Source of the DNA: JAWKRB01 sp041389885
Lineage (GTDB): Bacteria; Myxococcota_A; Polyangia; Polyangiales; Ga0077539
Length of the DNA: 64,000 nucleotides
Direction: 5' to 3'
NCBI GenBank assembly: GCA_041389885.1
Contig: JAWKRB010000009.1
Location: 236,264 to 300,263, forward strand
The translations under genes were made by a program, and so were the position numbers. The notes beneath the pieces were generated by a model that saw only the letters and a program-made list of their open reading frames with translations, had not been told where the DNA came from and searched no databases. Within the stretch, counting starts at the first letter, position 1. Each line of letters begins with the position of its first letter. Of the stretch, positions 19,136 to 33,570 are shown piece after piece.

Positions 19136-21388
19136 CTACCGGGGAACCTCGACGGTGAAGTCGCTCACCGCGCGGCGCCCGTCGGCCGCGATCACCTCGA
19201 CCGTGTGGCGCCCCGGGACCATCGTCCACGAGTCTCCGCTCTCCCGCCCGTCGACGCGCCAGCGCAGGCCCTCGGGCTCGCCGCCCTCGACGAGCGCGAC
19301 GAGACGAATCCGCCCGCCGAGGTCGGAGGCGAGGAGGCGCGCGCCCCGCTCGGGAGACACCACCTGAAGCGCGCCTCGCCCCGCCCGCGGCGCCGCGCCG
19401 GCGAGGTGCCGCCGCCTCGCCCACGCGGCGAACCGCGGGGCCACGAGGTCGCGCCCGTCTGGGGTGTGCGCGTCGCAGCGCGGCGGGAGCTCACGCCCCG
19501 CGGGGAGCCGCTCGCGCACGGTGCGCGCGCAGAGGGGCCCCGCGCGCAGCCCCGAGTGCGCGCACACCTCGACCTCGCGCAGCGCGACCGGCTCCCGCGG
19601 CGCGTCCCTCCCGGGGAGCCGCCTCGCCGCGCCGAGGAGCTGCACCGCCAGCGGCGCCGCGCCCTCGAAGCCCGAGACCCCCGCCATCGGATCGCCGCCG
19701 GGGTGCCCGAGCCACACGAGCACCGCCCAGCGTCCGTCGTACACGACGCACCAGGCGTCTCGCCAGCCGCTGGAGGTCCCCGTCTTGAGCGCGAAGGGAG
19801 CGCCGGGCGCGAGGGCCTCCAGCGAGCGCCCGAAGCCGTCGACGCGCGCGAGCGCGTCGCTCAACACGTCGGTGGTCATCGCGACGGCGTCGGCGCGCAT
19901 GACCCGCCGCGCGTCGGGCGTCGCGCCGGGCGCGAACGACAGCGGCACGCGCTCGCCGCCGCGGGCGAGGGCGACGTAGGCCCCCATCAGCTCCACCGCA
20001 GTGACGTCGAGGCCGCCGAGCACCACGGCGGCCCCGAGCGCCGACGCGTCCTCGGCGCGCGAAAACCCCAGCGCGCGCAGCCTCGCGACGAGGGGCTCCT
20101 GCCCCACCCGACCCGCCGCGTCGAGGGCCGCGAGGTTCAGGGACGACGCGAGCGCCACCCTGGCCCGCACCGGCCCGCGCTCTCGACCGTCGTAGTCCCG
20201 CGCGTCGTACTGCTTGCCCGCGCGCCCTGTCCACCGCCCCCCGACGTCCGAGAGCACGGTGGCGGGCGAGCCTCCGCCCTCGAAGAAGCGCTCGAAGACG
20301 AAGGGCTTCAGCGTCGACCCCGGCTGCCTCGGCCGGCGCAGCAGGTCCATCGCCCCGCCCTCGGCCTGGGGGCGCGCCGCGCCGACGTAGACAAAGACCT
20401 CCCCCGTGTCGTGCCGCACGACCATCGCCGCGCCGTTCACCGCGCCGCGGGGCGCGAGGCGCGCCACCCCGGCCTCGAGGAGAGACTCCGCCTCAAGCTG
20501 CAGCCCGCGATGGAGAGAGGTCCGCAGCGCGCCCCCCGAGGCCGCGAGCTCACCGACGCGCAGACGACGGAGCGCCTCGTCGGTGAAGCGCATGGCCACC
20601 ACCGGGTGGGGCGCCTCGGAGACGATCGCGGGGCGCTCTGACCGCGCCGAGCGAAGGGCCTCGCGGGTGATCCACCCGTGGGCGTGCATCGCGGCGAGGA
20701 TGTGGCCCCGTCGCGCCAGCGCGCGGCGGAGGTGGCGCCGCGGCTCGGTGTGCGCCGGCGCCTGAGGGATGCCCGCGATGAGCGCGGCCTCCGCCGGGGT
20801 CATCACCTCGGGGCCGTGACCGAGGTACGCCTCGCACGCCCGCGCGACGCCGACGAGGCCGTCGCCGTAGGGCAGGCGGTTCAGGTACTGCTCCAGGATC
20901 TCGTCCTTCGAGACGACGCGCTCCAGGGCCATCGCCCGCAGCGCCTCCACGCCCTTGTCCCAGACTCCGTGCGGGCGGCCGTAGACGCGCTTCACGAGCT
21001 GCTGGGTGATCGTCGAGGCGCCGCTCAGGCGACGCCCTGGCACGAGGTTGCTGACGAGGGCGCGCGCGAGCGCCCAGCCGTCGACGCCGCGGTGGCCGAA
21101 GAATCGACCGTCCTCCGCGGCGAGCACGGCCGAGATCAGCACGGGCGAGACATCGCGGAGCGACACCCAGCGCTGGTCGCCCCCCTCGGCGCGGTAGACG
21201 CGCAGCAGCGCGCCCTCGCGATCGAGCACGCGCACCGCGGGCGACGGGCGCACGAAGCGGTCCACGTCGACGAGGCCGCCCCAGCGCACGAGCGCCTCGA
21301 CGCCGCCGCAGACCGCGAGCGCCACGGTCACCGCGGCGAGCACGCGACGCGCGATCTCACGCCGCGCCTGGGGGCAGGGGCGCCTCAA
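19136..21388 (-). CDS. pbpC: penicillin-binding protein 1C
   Basis: 750 residues. The TTG start (complement of 21386-21388) overlaps the stop of the alpha-2-macroglobulin gene as TTGA. An N-terminal membrane helix (VLAAVTVALAVCGGVEALV) is followed by a glycosyltransferase-51 domain with EDGRFFGHRGVDG and GASTITQQLVKR. The transpeptidase domain shows QPGSTLKPF (SxxK), SSLNLAALD (SxN) and LKTGTSSG (KTG). The C-terminal domain with CAHSGLRAGPLC is the one typical of PBP1C. The enzyme polymerises and crosslinks peptidoglycan. The pairing with an MG2-type protein copies the yfhM-pbpC arrangement of E. coli. Confidence 0.93.
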   Translation of the reverse strand: MRRPCPQARREIARRVLAAVTVALAVCGGVEALVRWGGLVDVDRFVRPSPAVRVLDREGALLRVYRAEGGDQRWVSLRDVSPVLISAVLAAEDGRFFGHRGVDGWALARALVSNLVPGRRLSGASTITQQLVKRVYGRPHGVWDKGVEALRAMALERVVSKDEILEQYLNRLPYGDGLVGVARACEAYLGHGPEVMTPAEAALIAGIPQAPAHTEPRRHLRRALARRGHILAAMHAHGWITREALRSARSERPAIVSEAPHPVVAMRFTDEALRRLRVGELAASGGALRTSLHRGLQLEAESLLEAGVARLAPRGAVNGAAMVVRHDTGEVFVYVGAARPQAEGGAMDLLRRPRQPGSTLKPFVFERFFEGGGSPATVLSDVGGRWTGRAGKQYDARDYDGRERGPVRARVALASSLNLAALDAAGRVGQEPLVARLRALGFSRAEDASALGAAVVLGGLDVTAVELMGAYVALARGGERVPLSFAPGATPDARRVMRADAVAMTTDVLSDALARVDGFGRSLEALAPGAPFALKTGTSSGWRDAWCVVYDGRWAVLVWLGHPGGDPMAGVSGFEGAAPLAVQLLGAARRLPGRDAPREPVALREVEVCAHSGLRAGPLCARTVRERLPAGRELPPRCDAHTPDGRDLVAPRFAAWARRRHLAGAAPRAGRGALQVVSPERGARLLASDLGGRIRLVALVEGGEPEGLRWRVDGRESGDSWTMVPGRHTVEVIAADGRRAVSDFTVEVPR

Positions 21389-24300
21389 CGGGTGACCACC
21401 AGGGTCGTGACGGTGCTCCGCGCGACGGTCGCGTCGTCGTAGAGCGCCCGGAGCTCCGCGGGCGGCAGCATAAAGCGACCGGGCGTCGTCGCGCGCAGCG
21501 CGTAGGTGTACTCACGCAGACCCGAGAGCCCGTGGTCGAGACGAAACTCCGCGGCGCCGCCGTAGAAGCGACGGGAGGAGATGTCACCGAGCGACCGAAA
21601 CGCGTGAAAGACCCGCGGGTCTGACGCCGCGTCGTCGCGGCTCATGCCGAGCAGCGCCTCGATCGACGCCTGCGGCGTGGTGTCGAGCCCCTGATCGACG
21701 GCGTCGAAGCCGCCGCCGTGCCGGTTCGAGACGACGAGAAAGCCCGCCGAGCGGCGCTCGGAGTAGGCCCACAGCCGCACCCTCACGAGCTCGCCGAGGC
21801 GCACCGAGGCGCCCTCGTCGAGGGCTCGCCCCGACTCGGTCTCCAGCGCTCGGTGCAGGGCGATCACCCGGCCCCGGGCGACCCGCTCGGCCTCGCCGAT
21901 GGGCTCGCGCCAGACCCCGTCGAGGGCGGTGAAGAAGGTCCCTTCACCCGCGTCGATCTGAAGTCGATGGTCCCCGACGGAGAGCGCCGAGGTCGGGACC
22001 TCGAAGCGCGCCGTGGCGTCGTCGCGTCGGGAGGGCCGGAGCGGACGGCCGTCGAGGCGGACCTCCGCGCGCAGCGAACGGCCCTCTCCGAAGCGGGCCG
22101 CGTAGAGCCCCATCGCCTCGACGCAGACGGCCGTCGCCAGGGGATCGCCCCACCCCGCATCGGCGCCCACCGCGCGCACCGCGAGGAGCTGCTGCGCCGC
22201 CTCGCGCGCCAGCTCGACGCGGTCGGCGCGCACCGCGGCCTCGAGCACCGCCGCGATGGTGCGCGATTGCGAGTCGAAGAAGCTCGGCCTCGCGACGCGC
22301 CTCGAGCTGGGAGCGCCCACGAGGTTGCCCGCGGCGACGAGCAGCGTGGCCCGCCGGGGATCGTCGGGCATCATCGCCATCGCGAGCTCGGCGAGCCCCT
22401 GCGCGCGGAGCACCTCCCGCGCGTCGAAGAGCTGCGTGACGACGCTCGCCTGATCCGCGCCGACGTCGTGCAGCGCCCGCAGCGCGAAGGCGAGCTCGTC
22501 GGCGCCGTAGCGCCCGAGGCCCCGCGCGCGCACCCAGGCGCCCAGCGAGGCCGACGCGCGGAGCTGCGCGGAGCCATCGACCGACCACCCCGCCCGGCGC
22601 GCCGCGCCGAAGGCACGGAGCGAGAGGGCGGTGAGGAACGGGACCGTGGTCGAGTCTGGCCCCCAGCTCCCGAACCCGCCGTCGGCTCGCTGCTGACCCG
22701 CGAGCGCACGCAGGGCGACCTCCCCTCGGGCGCGCGCCTGCGACGCGGACCACTGCGCGCCGCGGCCCGTGTCCATCCGCGCGAGGGCCGACCACGCAAT
22801 CACCCTCGACGCGAGCGCGGCGGTGCCGCCGAGCGCGTCGTCGTCGAGGGCCTCGACCGCGGCGTCCAGCCCGAGGAACGGCTGGGTAGACACCGTCAGC
22901 GCCGTCGCCGGGCGGTCGCTGCCCTCGGGTCGCCGGAGCGTGAGCACGGCCTGACGCTCGTGGGCGCCGAGCACGCTCCGACGGCGCAGGTAGCTCCGCG
23001 GCGCGACGGGGATCACCCGGCGCTCGACCGCGCGATCGGCGCCGACCGAGAGCTCATACGCGAGCTCGATCGGCCCCGCCCCCGCCTCGACCACCTCGCC
23101 GACCCGGAGCTCGGCCGCGGGGTCCAGGTGAACGGCGCGCGTCGACCGGACCGCGCCGTTCACCCTCAGCGCGAGCGTCGCGTCGACGGGACGCTCGGTG
23201 GTGTTGTTGAGCAGCGCCGCGGCCTCGAAGGCGTCGCCCTCGGTGAGCGCGCGAGGCGCGAGCGCGCGCAGCGCCACGTCCCGGCGAGCGGTGACCAGCG
23301 TGGTCGCGCGCCCGGCGCGCAGACCTTCGCCGACGGCGAGGGCCATCACCCTGTACTGCCCCGCGCGCTGCGGGAGTCGCAGCGTGGCGCGCGCGACGCC
23401 AGCGCCGTCGCTCCGGAGCCGCGGAAGCCACAGCGGCGTGGGATCGAACTCCTCCCGCGTGTCTCGAGCGGACTCGTCGGCGATCTCGCCCGCGTCGGAG
23501 CCGTCTCCGCTGACGCCAGGGAGCGCCGGCAGCGCGACGCGAGAGACCAGCGTGCGTCGAAGGTCCTCCAGGGAGAACGTCGGCGCGCGGCGCGGCAGGA
23601 GGGTGCGCGCCGGGTCCGGGGTCTCGTACCGCGTGAGCCGCAGCACACCCTCGTCGACGGCGTACAGCAGCACCTCGGCCGACACGCCCTGACCGCGCCC
23701 GTCTCGCACGTCGACCTCGACCTCCAGGTTCCCGCCCGGCGCGCCCTCGCGGGGCGCCCGCACGGTCACGTCGAGGGGCGCCACGGGCGGACGCACCCTC
23801 AGCTCGGTCGCCCCCCAGCGCACGTCGGGCGATCCCAGATCGAGCTCGCCGGTGGGGCGAACCGTACCCGTGCGCGGTCGCACGAGCGACACGGTGACGA
23901 AGGCGTTCGGCACCATCGCCGCCGACACCGGGATCGACAGCGACACGGATCCCGCGCGGACCCTGCGACGCTCCCGGTGCACCACCCCGGCCTGCGTGAC
24001 CGCGATCAGCGCCTCGGCCTCGGGCCAGGGGCACTCGAACGCGAGCGCCGCCCGCTCCCCGACGGTCCACTCGACGCGCGCGGGGGTGAGCGCGAAGGGC
24101 GCGCCGGGAGGGTCGCGGTCGGGGTGCTCCAACGGACCGGCCGCGTACACCCGCTGCGAAGAGACCGAGCGGTGCCCCGCGCCATCGACGACCGAGGCCT
24201 CGATCACGTACGTGCCCGCGATCGTCGGCGTCCAGGGACCGTGATGCACGTCGGCGGTCGAGTCGAAGGCGTAGCTGTGGACCAGCTCGCGCTGCTGCTC

Positions 24301-27084
24301 CCGGCGCGCGCGCCAGGCGCCCTCGTCTCCCTCCTCCCCGCGTCCACCGGCCCACTGGTAGTACCCGTGCCAGGCTTCGCGGTAGACCTTGACCTCGGTG
24401 CGCACGCCCGGCGCGGGGCTCCCGTCGTGCCCCAGCACGACGGCGTCGATCGCGATCGGCTCGCCGTGCGCGATCCACGGCTCGAGGGTGCGCAGCGCGA
24501 CCTCGTGGGCCGCGGGCGCGCTCTCGAGGGTCTGACGCGCGCTGGTCTCTTGCCCCGAGGCGTCGCGCACGCTCACCTCCAGCGAGGCGCGCTGGCGCAT
24601 CGGGAGCTCGTGCCGAACGCGGGTCGAGAGCCGCAGAACCCCTTCGCGGTCGACGGTGCCCTCGCCCGAGTCGAGGGTCGCGGGACGCGCCACGGCGTCG
24701 ACGGGCCCGAAGGTGAACGCCCGCCAGCGCGCAGGGACCTCCGCGGCGCCCAGGCGGCGCAGGGTCCACCGCACCGACGCGCTCGAGATCGGCGCGCCGA
24801 AGAGGTACCTCGCGCGCAGGGTCGCCTGAACCTCATCGCCGTCGGTGAAGTCGGCGCGGGCCAGCGCGAGGTCCACGCGCGCGGTCGGGGGACGAAACTC
24901 CGCGACCTCGAAGCTCGACTGGCCCAGCGGCGCGTCGCCCCCGAGCAGGATCGCGACCGAGTAGCTCCCAGGGACGGCGCTCCGCGGCAGGTCGAACTCG
25001 GCGTCGCCCGTGCCTCCGCGAGAGAGGCGGAGGTTCGTCGACGCGAGCTCGCCCGAGGGGCCGCGGAGCGAGAGGCGCACCCGCCGACGGGCGAGGGCGC
25101 GCAGCTCGCCTCCGCGGGCGACGCGCGCGATGACCTTCGCGCGAACCCGCTCACCGGGACGCACCGCGCCGCGATCGAGGATGACCGCGGCCACCGGCGC
25201 GTCGCCGCGGCCGCGATCGGAGTCGACGGCGAGTCCGAACGCCGCCGCGCCCTGCGCCACCCTGCGGTCGAGGAACATCCCAGCGCGGTCGCCTCCGGCG
25301 CGCGCGATCAACGCCATCGGCGCGCCGAGCACCCTCGCAGGCAGGGGAACCCACGCGACGCCGTCGGCGTCAGTCTCCGCGCTGCCGGAGGCCACGCCCA
25401 GCTCGTCAAAGACGGAGACCCTCGCGCCGGCGACGGGCGCCGCGCCGCGCAGCGAGGTCACCCAGGCCAGGAGCCCATCCGCGACCGCCAGCGCGCTCAG
25501 CGCGACGTCGGTCCTCTGCGCGAGCGCGGTCCTCGTGGGGGTCAGACCAGGGCCGTCTGGATCCAGGTCGACCAGCGCGGCGTCTCCCCCCGTCGCCCAC
25601 GCGAAGCGCCCGCGCCCCCACCGGTTGGGACGCTCCGACGGCGCGGCCTCGTGCAGCGACTGGCCGCGGTACCGCACGCCCCGCCGCCGCGGACGGTTGA
25701 GCAACGCAGCGACGAGCCCCTCCTCGTCGAGGGCTTCGACGCGAAGCGAGCCCTGACGCGCGTTCACCGCCGCGAAGGGCAGGGCTCCGTCCGAGTCTCG
25801 CTCCCAGGTGAGACGCCCCGACGCGACCGTGACCGCGGGCGCGAGGCCCACGCTGCGCACCGCGAGGGGGGCGGCGGCGCGCAGGGCGGATCCACTCGCG
25901 GTGCGCAGGGCGCCGAAGCTCAGCTCGTACACCTGATCCGCCGCCCACTCTCCCCGGAGCTCCAGCAGTCTCCCGCGCACCCGCGCGGAGAGCCCGGGCA
26001 GCGTCGGCGAGACCCGCACGGCCGCGGCCGAGTCCTCGTGCAGCGCCTCGCTCGCGAGCACGCGGAGCACCTGCCTCACGTCCACCACCCGACCCGGCCG
26101 AGGTCCGAACGAGCACTCCGAGGCCGAGCCCGCGTCCTCGCCGCAGAGCACGCCTTCGATCTGCGGCGGGGGCGCGAATTCGAACGACACCGTCCCCGGC
26201 TGCTCCTCGCCCTCCGAGCGGTCCGCGCGCAGCCCCGGCGCGTAGGCCACGCCCACGCGCGCGCCCGCCTCGAGCGAGCGGCTCAGCAAGAGGTCGATCA
26301 CGCGCCGACCGCGCTCGTCCCGCCCCGCCGCGCGTGCCCTCACCGAGAGCGAGCGCAGGCCGCCCCCGAGCTCGTACGCGAACAGCTGCGAGCCGAGGGC
26401 GCTCAGGTCGACGTTCCCCTCCACGAGCAGCCGCAGCGGCGAGCCGACAGAGACACGCTGGGTCTCCACCGGGCCCACGACACGCGGCGAACCGTCGAAG
26501 ACCACGACGCGCTCGACCTCAGCCTCGAGCGCCTCCCCAGAGAGCGCGCGGAGCCCGGCGGCCACACGCATCCTGGCCTCCAGCGTGCGATCCCACGTCG
26601 CCTCCTCCGCGGCGAACCGCAGGGTCGAGCGCGAGGTCCACCGCGCGACGCCGCGCACCGGTGGGGTGAACTCCAGCGGTGCGCGCTCGAGGGGGCGCCC
26701 GATCTGGGACGACGCGACTATCGGGCGGTTGAATCGAACCGCGACGGCGTCACCGCGATCGAAGCGCGTCGCGCCCTCAGCGGGCTCGAGCACCGCGAGC
26801 TGGCTGGGCTGGTCCCGAACCAGGAGCGGGGCGAGGGGGGTCGACGGGGGCAGGGGATCACCCCCGAGCACCAGCAGCGTCGGCGCGCCTCGCAGCGCCT
26901 CCGGCACGCTCAGCGCGCCACGAGGCTTGTTGCCTTCGAGAGAGAGCAGCACCCCGCCCGCGGCGACCAGGCCGAGCGCCGCGACGAAGCGACGACGAAC
27001 GACGCGGCGCGCGGGAGCAGCGGTCGCGCTCGAAGTCGCCTCAGGGAGCCTCGCGCCGCGGTACGGATCAGAGGGGACAGTCAT
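21385..27084 (-). CDS. bacterial alpha-2-macroglobulin (MG2) family protein without thioester
   Basis: 1899 residues, starting at the ATG complementary to 27082-27084, with GAGGG upstream. After an Arg-rich N-terminus one membrane segment (AALGLVAAGGVLLSL) anchors the protein in the envelope. A long series of beta domains includes the macroglobulin block (DRGAVRPGERVRAKVIAR, AEFRPPTARVDLALA), the bait-like middle, the segment VRRPVAPLDVTV-like region and the complement-like helical domain (GGFGSWGPDSTTVPFLTALSLRAFG). The thioester CxEQ expected before that domain is absent; the stretch reads VEALDDDALGG. Family members trap proteases and are thought to protect the wall together with PBP1C, encoded next and translationally coupled. 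Confidence 0.9.
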   Translation of the reverse strand: MTVPSDPYRGARLPEATSSATAAPARRVVRRRFVAALGLVAAGGVLLSLEGNKPRGALSVPEALRGAPTLLVLGGDPLPPSTPLAPLLVRDQPSQLAVLEPAEGATRFDRGDAVAVRFNRPIVASSQIGRPLERAPLEFTPPVRGVARWTSRSTLRFAAEEATWDRTLEARMRVAAGLRALSGEALEAEVERVVVFDGSPRVVGPVETQRVSVGSPLRLLVEGNVDLSALGSQLFAYELGGGLRSLSVRARAAGRDERGRRVIDLLLSRSLEAGARVGVAYAPGLRADRSEGEEQPGTVSFEFAPPPQIEGVLCGEDAGSASECSFGPRPGRVVDVRQVLRVLASEALHEDSAAAVRVSPTLPGLSARVRGRLLELRGEWAADQVYELSFGALRTASGSALRAAAPLAVRSVGLAPAVTVASGRLTWERDSDGALPFAAVNARQGSLRVEALDEEGLVAALLNRPRRRGVRYRGQSLHEAAPSERPNRWGRGRFAWATGGDAALVDLDPDGPGLTPTRTALAQRTDVALSALAVADGLLAWVTSLRGAAPVAGARVSVFDELGVASGSAETDADGVAWVPLPARVLGAPMALIARAGGDRAGMFLDRRVAQGAAAFGLAVDSDRGRGDAPVAAVILDRGAVRPGERVRAKVIARVARGGELRALARRRVRLSLRGPSGELASTNLRLSRGGTGDAEFDLPRSAVPGSYSVAILLGGDAPLGQSSFEVAEFRPPTARVDLALARADFTDGDEVQATLRARYLFGAPISSASVRWTLRRLGAAEVPARWRAFTFGPVDAVARPATLDSGEGTVDREGVLRLSTRVRHELPMRQRASLEVSVRDASGQETSARQTLESAPAAHEVALRTLEPWIAHGEPIAIDAVVLGHDGSPAPGVRTEVKVYREAWHGYYQWAGGRGEEGDEGAWRARREQQRELVHSYAFDSTADVHHGPWTPTIAGTYVIEASVVDGAGHRSVSSQRVYAAGPLEHPDRDPPGAPFALTPARVEWTVGERAALAFECPWPEAEALIAVTQAGVVHRERRRVRAGSVSLSIPVSAAMVPNAFVTVSLVRPRTGTVRPTGELDLGSPDVRWGATELRVRPPVAPLDVTVRAPREGAPGGNLEVEVDVRDGRGQGVSAEVLLYAVDEGVLRLTRYETPDPARTLLPRRAPTFSLEDLRRTLVSRVALPALPGVSGDGSDAGEIADESARDTREEFDPTPLWLPRLRSDGAGVARATLRLPQRAGQYRVMALAVGEGLRAGRATTLVTARRDVALRALAPRALTEGDAFEAAALLNNTTERPVDATLALRVNGAVRSTRAVHLDPAAELRVGEVVEAGAGPIELAYELSVGADRAVERRVIPVAPRSYLRRRSVLGAHERQAVLTLRRPEGSDRPATALTVSTQPFLGLDAAVEALDDDALGGTAALASRVIAWSALARMDTGRGAQWSASQARARGEVALRALAGQQRADGGFGSWGPDSTTVPFLTALSLRAFGAARRAGWSVDGSAQLRASASLGAWVRARGLGRYGADELAFALRALHDVGADQASVVTQLFDAREVLRAQGLAELAMAMMPDDPRRATLLVAAGNLVGAPSSRRVARPSFFDSQSRTIAAVLEAAVRADRVELAREAAQQLLAVRAVGADAGWGDPLATAVCVEAMGLYAARFGEGRSLRAEVRLDGRPLRPSRRDDATARFEVPTSALSVGDHRLQIDAGEGTFFTALDGVWREPIGEAERVARGRVIALHRALETESGRALDEGASVRLGELVRVRLWAYSERRSAGFLVVSNRHGGGFDAVDQGLDTTPQASIEALLGMSRDDAASDPRVFHAFRSLGDISSRRFYGGAAEFRLDHGLSGLREYTYALRATTPGRFMLPPAELRALYDDATVARSTVTTLVVTR

Positions 27085-27278
27085 GAAGACCCTCGCAGCA
27101 ACAAGAGGGCCAGGCCCCGCTCCGGCGAGATTCACCGCCCATCCCCGGCGCCGGGATGGACTCGACGACACGGCGGTGTGGCCGGCAGAACGCAGCTCGA
27201 ACGGGCGTCGCCCTCCCTGGGCGAGGTCGAGGCGGCACCAGGCCCCGCGGGCGGGATGAAGATTGGGGTAGAATGCGC

Positions 27279-27307
27279 TTGACCGGTCCCTGGAGGACGA
27301 CTATCAC
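27279..27307 (+). promoter_or_regulatory. putative rrn promoter P1
   Basis: TTGACC (27279-27284), a 17-base spacer and TATCAC (27302-27307) form a reasonable sigma-70-type promoter about 500 bases before 16S. Transcription start would fall near 27315. Confidence 0.45.
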
Positions 27308-27384
27308 GTCTCCCCCGCCGACAACTCCCCGACGCCGCAAGGCGAAGGGGGCCCGAGAAAAAAATCGGGCAGCGCAGAAAAAAG

Positions 27385-27412
27385 TTGACGGCGATTCAGA
27401 GGGTGCTAAAAG
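27385..27412 (+). promoter_or_regulatory. putative rrn promoter P2
   Basis: TTGACG (27385-27390) is preceded by an A-rich stretch (AAAAAAG, like an UP element) and followed after 16 bases by TAAAAG (27407-27412). The strong A/T content against a GC-rich background and the position make it a likely main rRNA promoter. Confidence 0.5.
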
Positions 27413-27521
27413 CGCCCTCCCTCCAGCGAGGAACCCAGACGGAGCGCACCGCGCGACGCCGGGTCCCGGACCTGGAGCAGCCTCGAGGGCGGAGAGACTC
27501 CGCCAGAGGTCACCCGACCTC

Positions 27522-27540
27522 GCTCGATCTTTGAAAACCT
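27522..27540 (+). promoter_or_regulatory. boxA-like antitermination site in the rrn leader
   Basis: GCTCGATCTTTGAAAACCT resembles the boxA element that recruits Nus factors in rRNA leaders (core TCTTTGAAAAC). It lies about 265 bases before 16S, in the expected part of the leader. Function is inferred from similarity only. Confidence 0.45.
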
Positions 27541-27801
27541 GGTTGCCGGAACACAAGGGGTTCAAACCCTTTGTGTCACCAACGAGAGACACCAGATCTC
27601 TTGTTGGCAGTGAAGTGGTCCCGACCACGCGGCGCGTCGCCTCCCCCCGGAGCGACGCGAGGGCGAGTCGGGCATTATCGAACCTACGGGTTCAAGCAGG
27701 CCGCGCGAGCGGTCTGATGATCGAGATACAAGCCAGTTTCTGGCTCAGGTACTCGATTCTTCAGTAGACACCATCCTTGGTTCTCACCGAGGTAGGAATT
27801 C

Positions 27802-32520
<4,719 letters not shown>

Positions 32521-32618
32521 GTCTCTCCAAGCGTCTTCGCGAGCCCCGTGAGGGAGCCCCGCAGGCGCCGCGCGGATCGAGTGGTCGAAGTCAGAATTGG
32601 GTGTGCACACCCGCAATC

Positions 32619-32737
32619 TCCCCGGTGGCAATGGCGGAGGGGTCATACCCGATCCCATCCCGAACTCGGTCGTCAAGCCCTCCAGCGTCGATGGTACTGC
32701 ACAGGTGACTGTGTGGGAGAGTAGAACGCCGCCGGGG
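32619..32737 (+). rRNA. rrf: 5S ribosomal RNA
   Basis: About 119 nt. The terminal stem CCCCGGTGGC (from 32620) pairs with GCCGCCGGGG (to 32737). Internal marks ACCCGATCCCATCCCGAACTC and GATGGTACTGC are typical of 5S. It lies 98 bases after 23S, as the last rRNA of the operon. Confidence 0.95.
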
Positions 32738-32753
32738 TCCCTCGAAGCCCAAC

Positions 32754-32803
32754 GCCCCCGTCAGGAATCACACCAAGTCGTGTGAGCCTGGCGGGGGCTT
32801 TGT
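32754..32803 (+). terminator. rrn operon terminator
   Basis: A long hairpin: GCCCCCGTCAGG on the left arm pairs with CCTGGCGGGGGC on the right, with an inner stem of CACAC and GTGTG. TTTGTG follows. The position, 16 bases after 5S, and the very strong stem fit an intrinsic terminator, although the T tract is short. Confidence 0.8.
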
Positions 32804-32895
32804 GCATTTGGGGCCTCGCGAGGGTAGCCGCGGCCGCGTGGCCCCCCACGGGTCGCCTTGACGACCGCGCGCCGTTGGGTGAGATTGGTCTCAGA

Positions 32896-32968
32896 GGGTC
32901 GTTAGCTCAGTCGGTAGAGCAGCAGACTTTTAATCTGTTGGTCCAGGGTTCGAGCCCCTGACGACCTA
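32896..32968 (+). tRNA. tRNA-Lys (anticodon UUU)
   Basis: 73 nt with a full cloverleaf. The acceptor GGGTCGT pairs with ACGACCT; the D-arm is TAGCTCAGTCGGTAGAGC. The anticodon stem GCAGA/TCTGT encloses the loop CTTTTAA (anticodon TTT at 32929-32931), and the T-arm is CCAGGGTTCGAGCCCCTGA-like. The CCA end is not encoded (ACCT follows), so it is added by enzyme. It lies after the rrn terminator and so is probably a separate unit. Confidence 0.95.
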
Positions 32969-33130
32969 CCTCCAGGGGCCCTGGCGCCGCGAGCCCCTTC
33001 GCGCCTGACTCCGTCGTCGCGGCCTCGCGAGGCGAGGGGCGACGGGGCTCAGCGCTCCACCGCCCCGCCTCGTGCATCTCTTCTCTCGCAGCAGTTGGCG
33101 GTGCTCACGCCGCGCGCGAGGTGCGGTCGC

Positions 33131-33463
33131 TCAGCGCGCGCTCAGGGGGAGTTCGACCCGCGCGGCCCCCCGCACGATGTCCGCCAGCGTCGCGAAGAGC
33201 TCAGCGCCCCGCCCCTTGTCGTCGAGCCAGCGATCGGCCTCGGGGTCATGGCGAAAGTGCCAGGCGTTGGCGCTGTAGGCCATCCAGATCTGGTGCGTGG
33301 CCCGCTGCGTGTTGATCACGCACCTCGTGCGATCGGCGAAGGTCACCGTGACCACGTCCCCCGCCGCGTAGGCGTCGGCGAGGTCGGGGTCGACGTCCTC
33401 GAAGAGGTCTTGAATGCGCTTGAACACGTCGTCGGCGCGGCGCTGATACTCGGACTCGTTCAT
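33131..33463 (-). CDS. cyaY: frataxin-like iron donor CyaY
   Basis: 110 residues, starting at the ATG complementary to 33461-33463. The acidic first helix (DDVFKRIQDLFEDVDPDLADAY) matches the iron-binding face of frataxins. The beta sheet shows VVTVTFADRTRCVINTQ and the conserved QIWMAY...WHFR. The final helix is GAELFATLADIV. Frataxins bind iron and regulate Fe-S cluster assembly by the cysteine desulfurase complex in the cytoplasm. No isc genes are adjacent. It diverges from the MoxR gene across 107 bp. Confidence 0.88.
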   Translation of the reverse strand: MNESEYQRRADDVFKRIQDLFEDVDPDLADAYAAGDVVTVTFADRTRCVINTQRATHQIWMAYSANAWHFRHDPEADRWLDDKGRGAELFATLADIVRGAARVELPLSAR

Positions 33464-33570
33464 GCGCGCACTGTAGGGCGGCGCGGCCACGATCACCAGC
33501 GCTGCGCCTGGGCACCTCGAAGCCGGCGAGGTGGGTTTCGGCGCGACCGGGCGGATGCTAGGTTGCGCCC

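Larger units (their letters stand above)
27085..27801 (+). promoter_or_regulatory. 717-bp rrn leader and divergent promoter region
   Basis: No gene is credible here. It holds the upstream region of the minus-strand MG2 gene and, pointing right, at least two promoter-like elements, a boxA-like site and several inverted repeats of the pre-rRNA leader. One hairpin (27551-27576, ACACAAGGG paired with CCCTTTGTGT) lacks a T tract and is more likely a processing or antitermination structure than a terminator. Confidence 0.65.

Noticed and set aside
21718..27282. A very long open frame on the plus strand opposite the macroglobulin gene
   Set aside because: It is the antisense shadow of a G/C-third-position gene: the peptide is Arg/His-rich without any domain, and the minus-strand reading has clear family motifs.
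27551..27581. A tRNA T-arm-like element (GGGTTCAAACCC-type) followed by CACCA in the rrn leader
   Set aside because: No matching acceptor, D-arm or anticodon arm can be found in the 70 bases upstream; it is more likely a leader hairpin.
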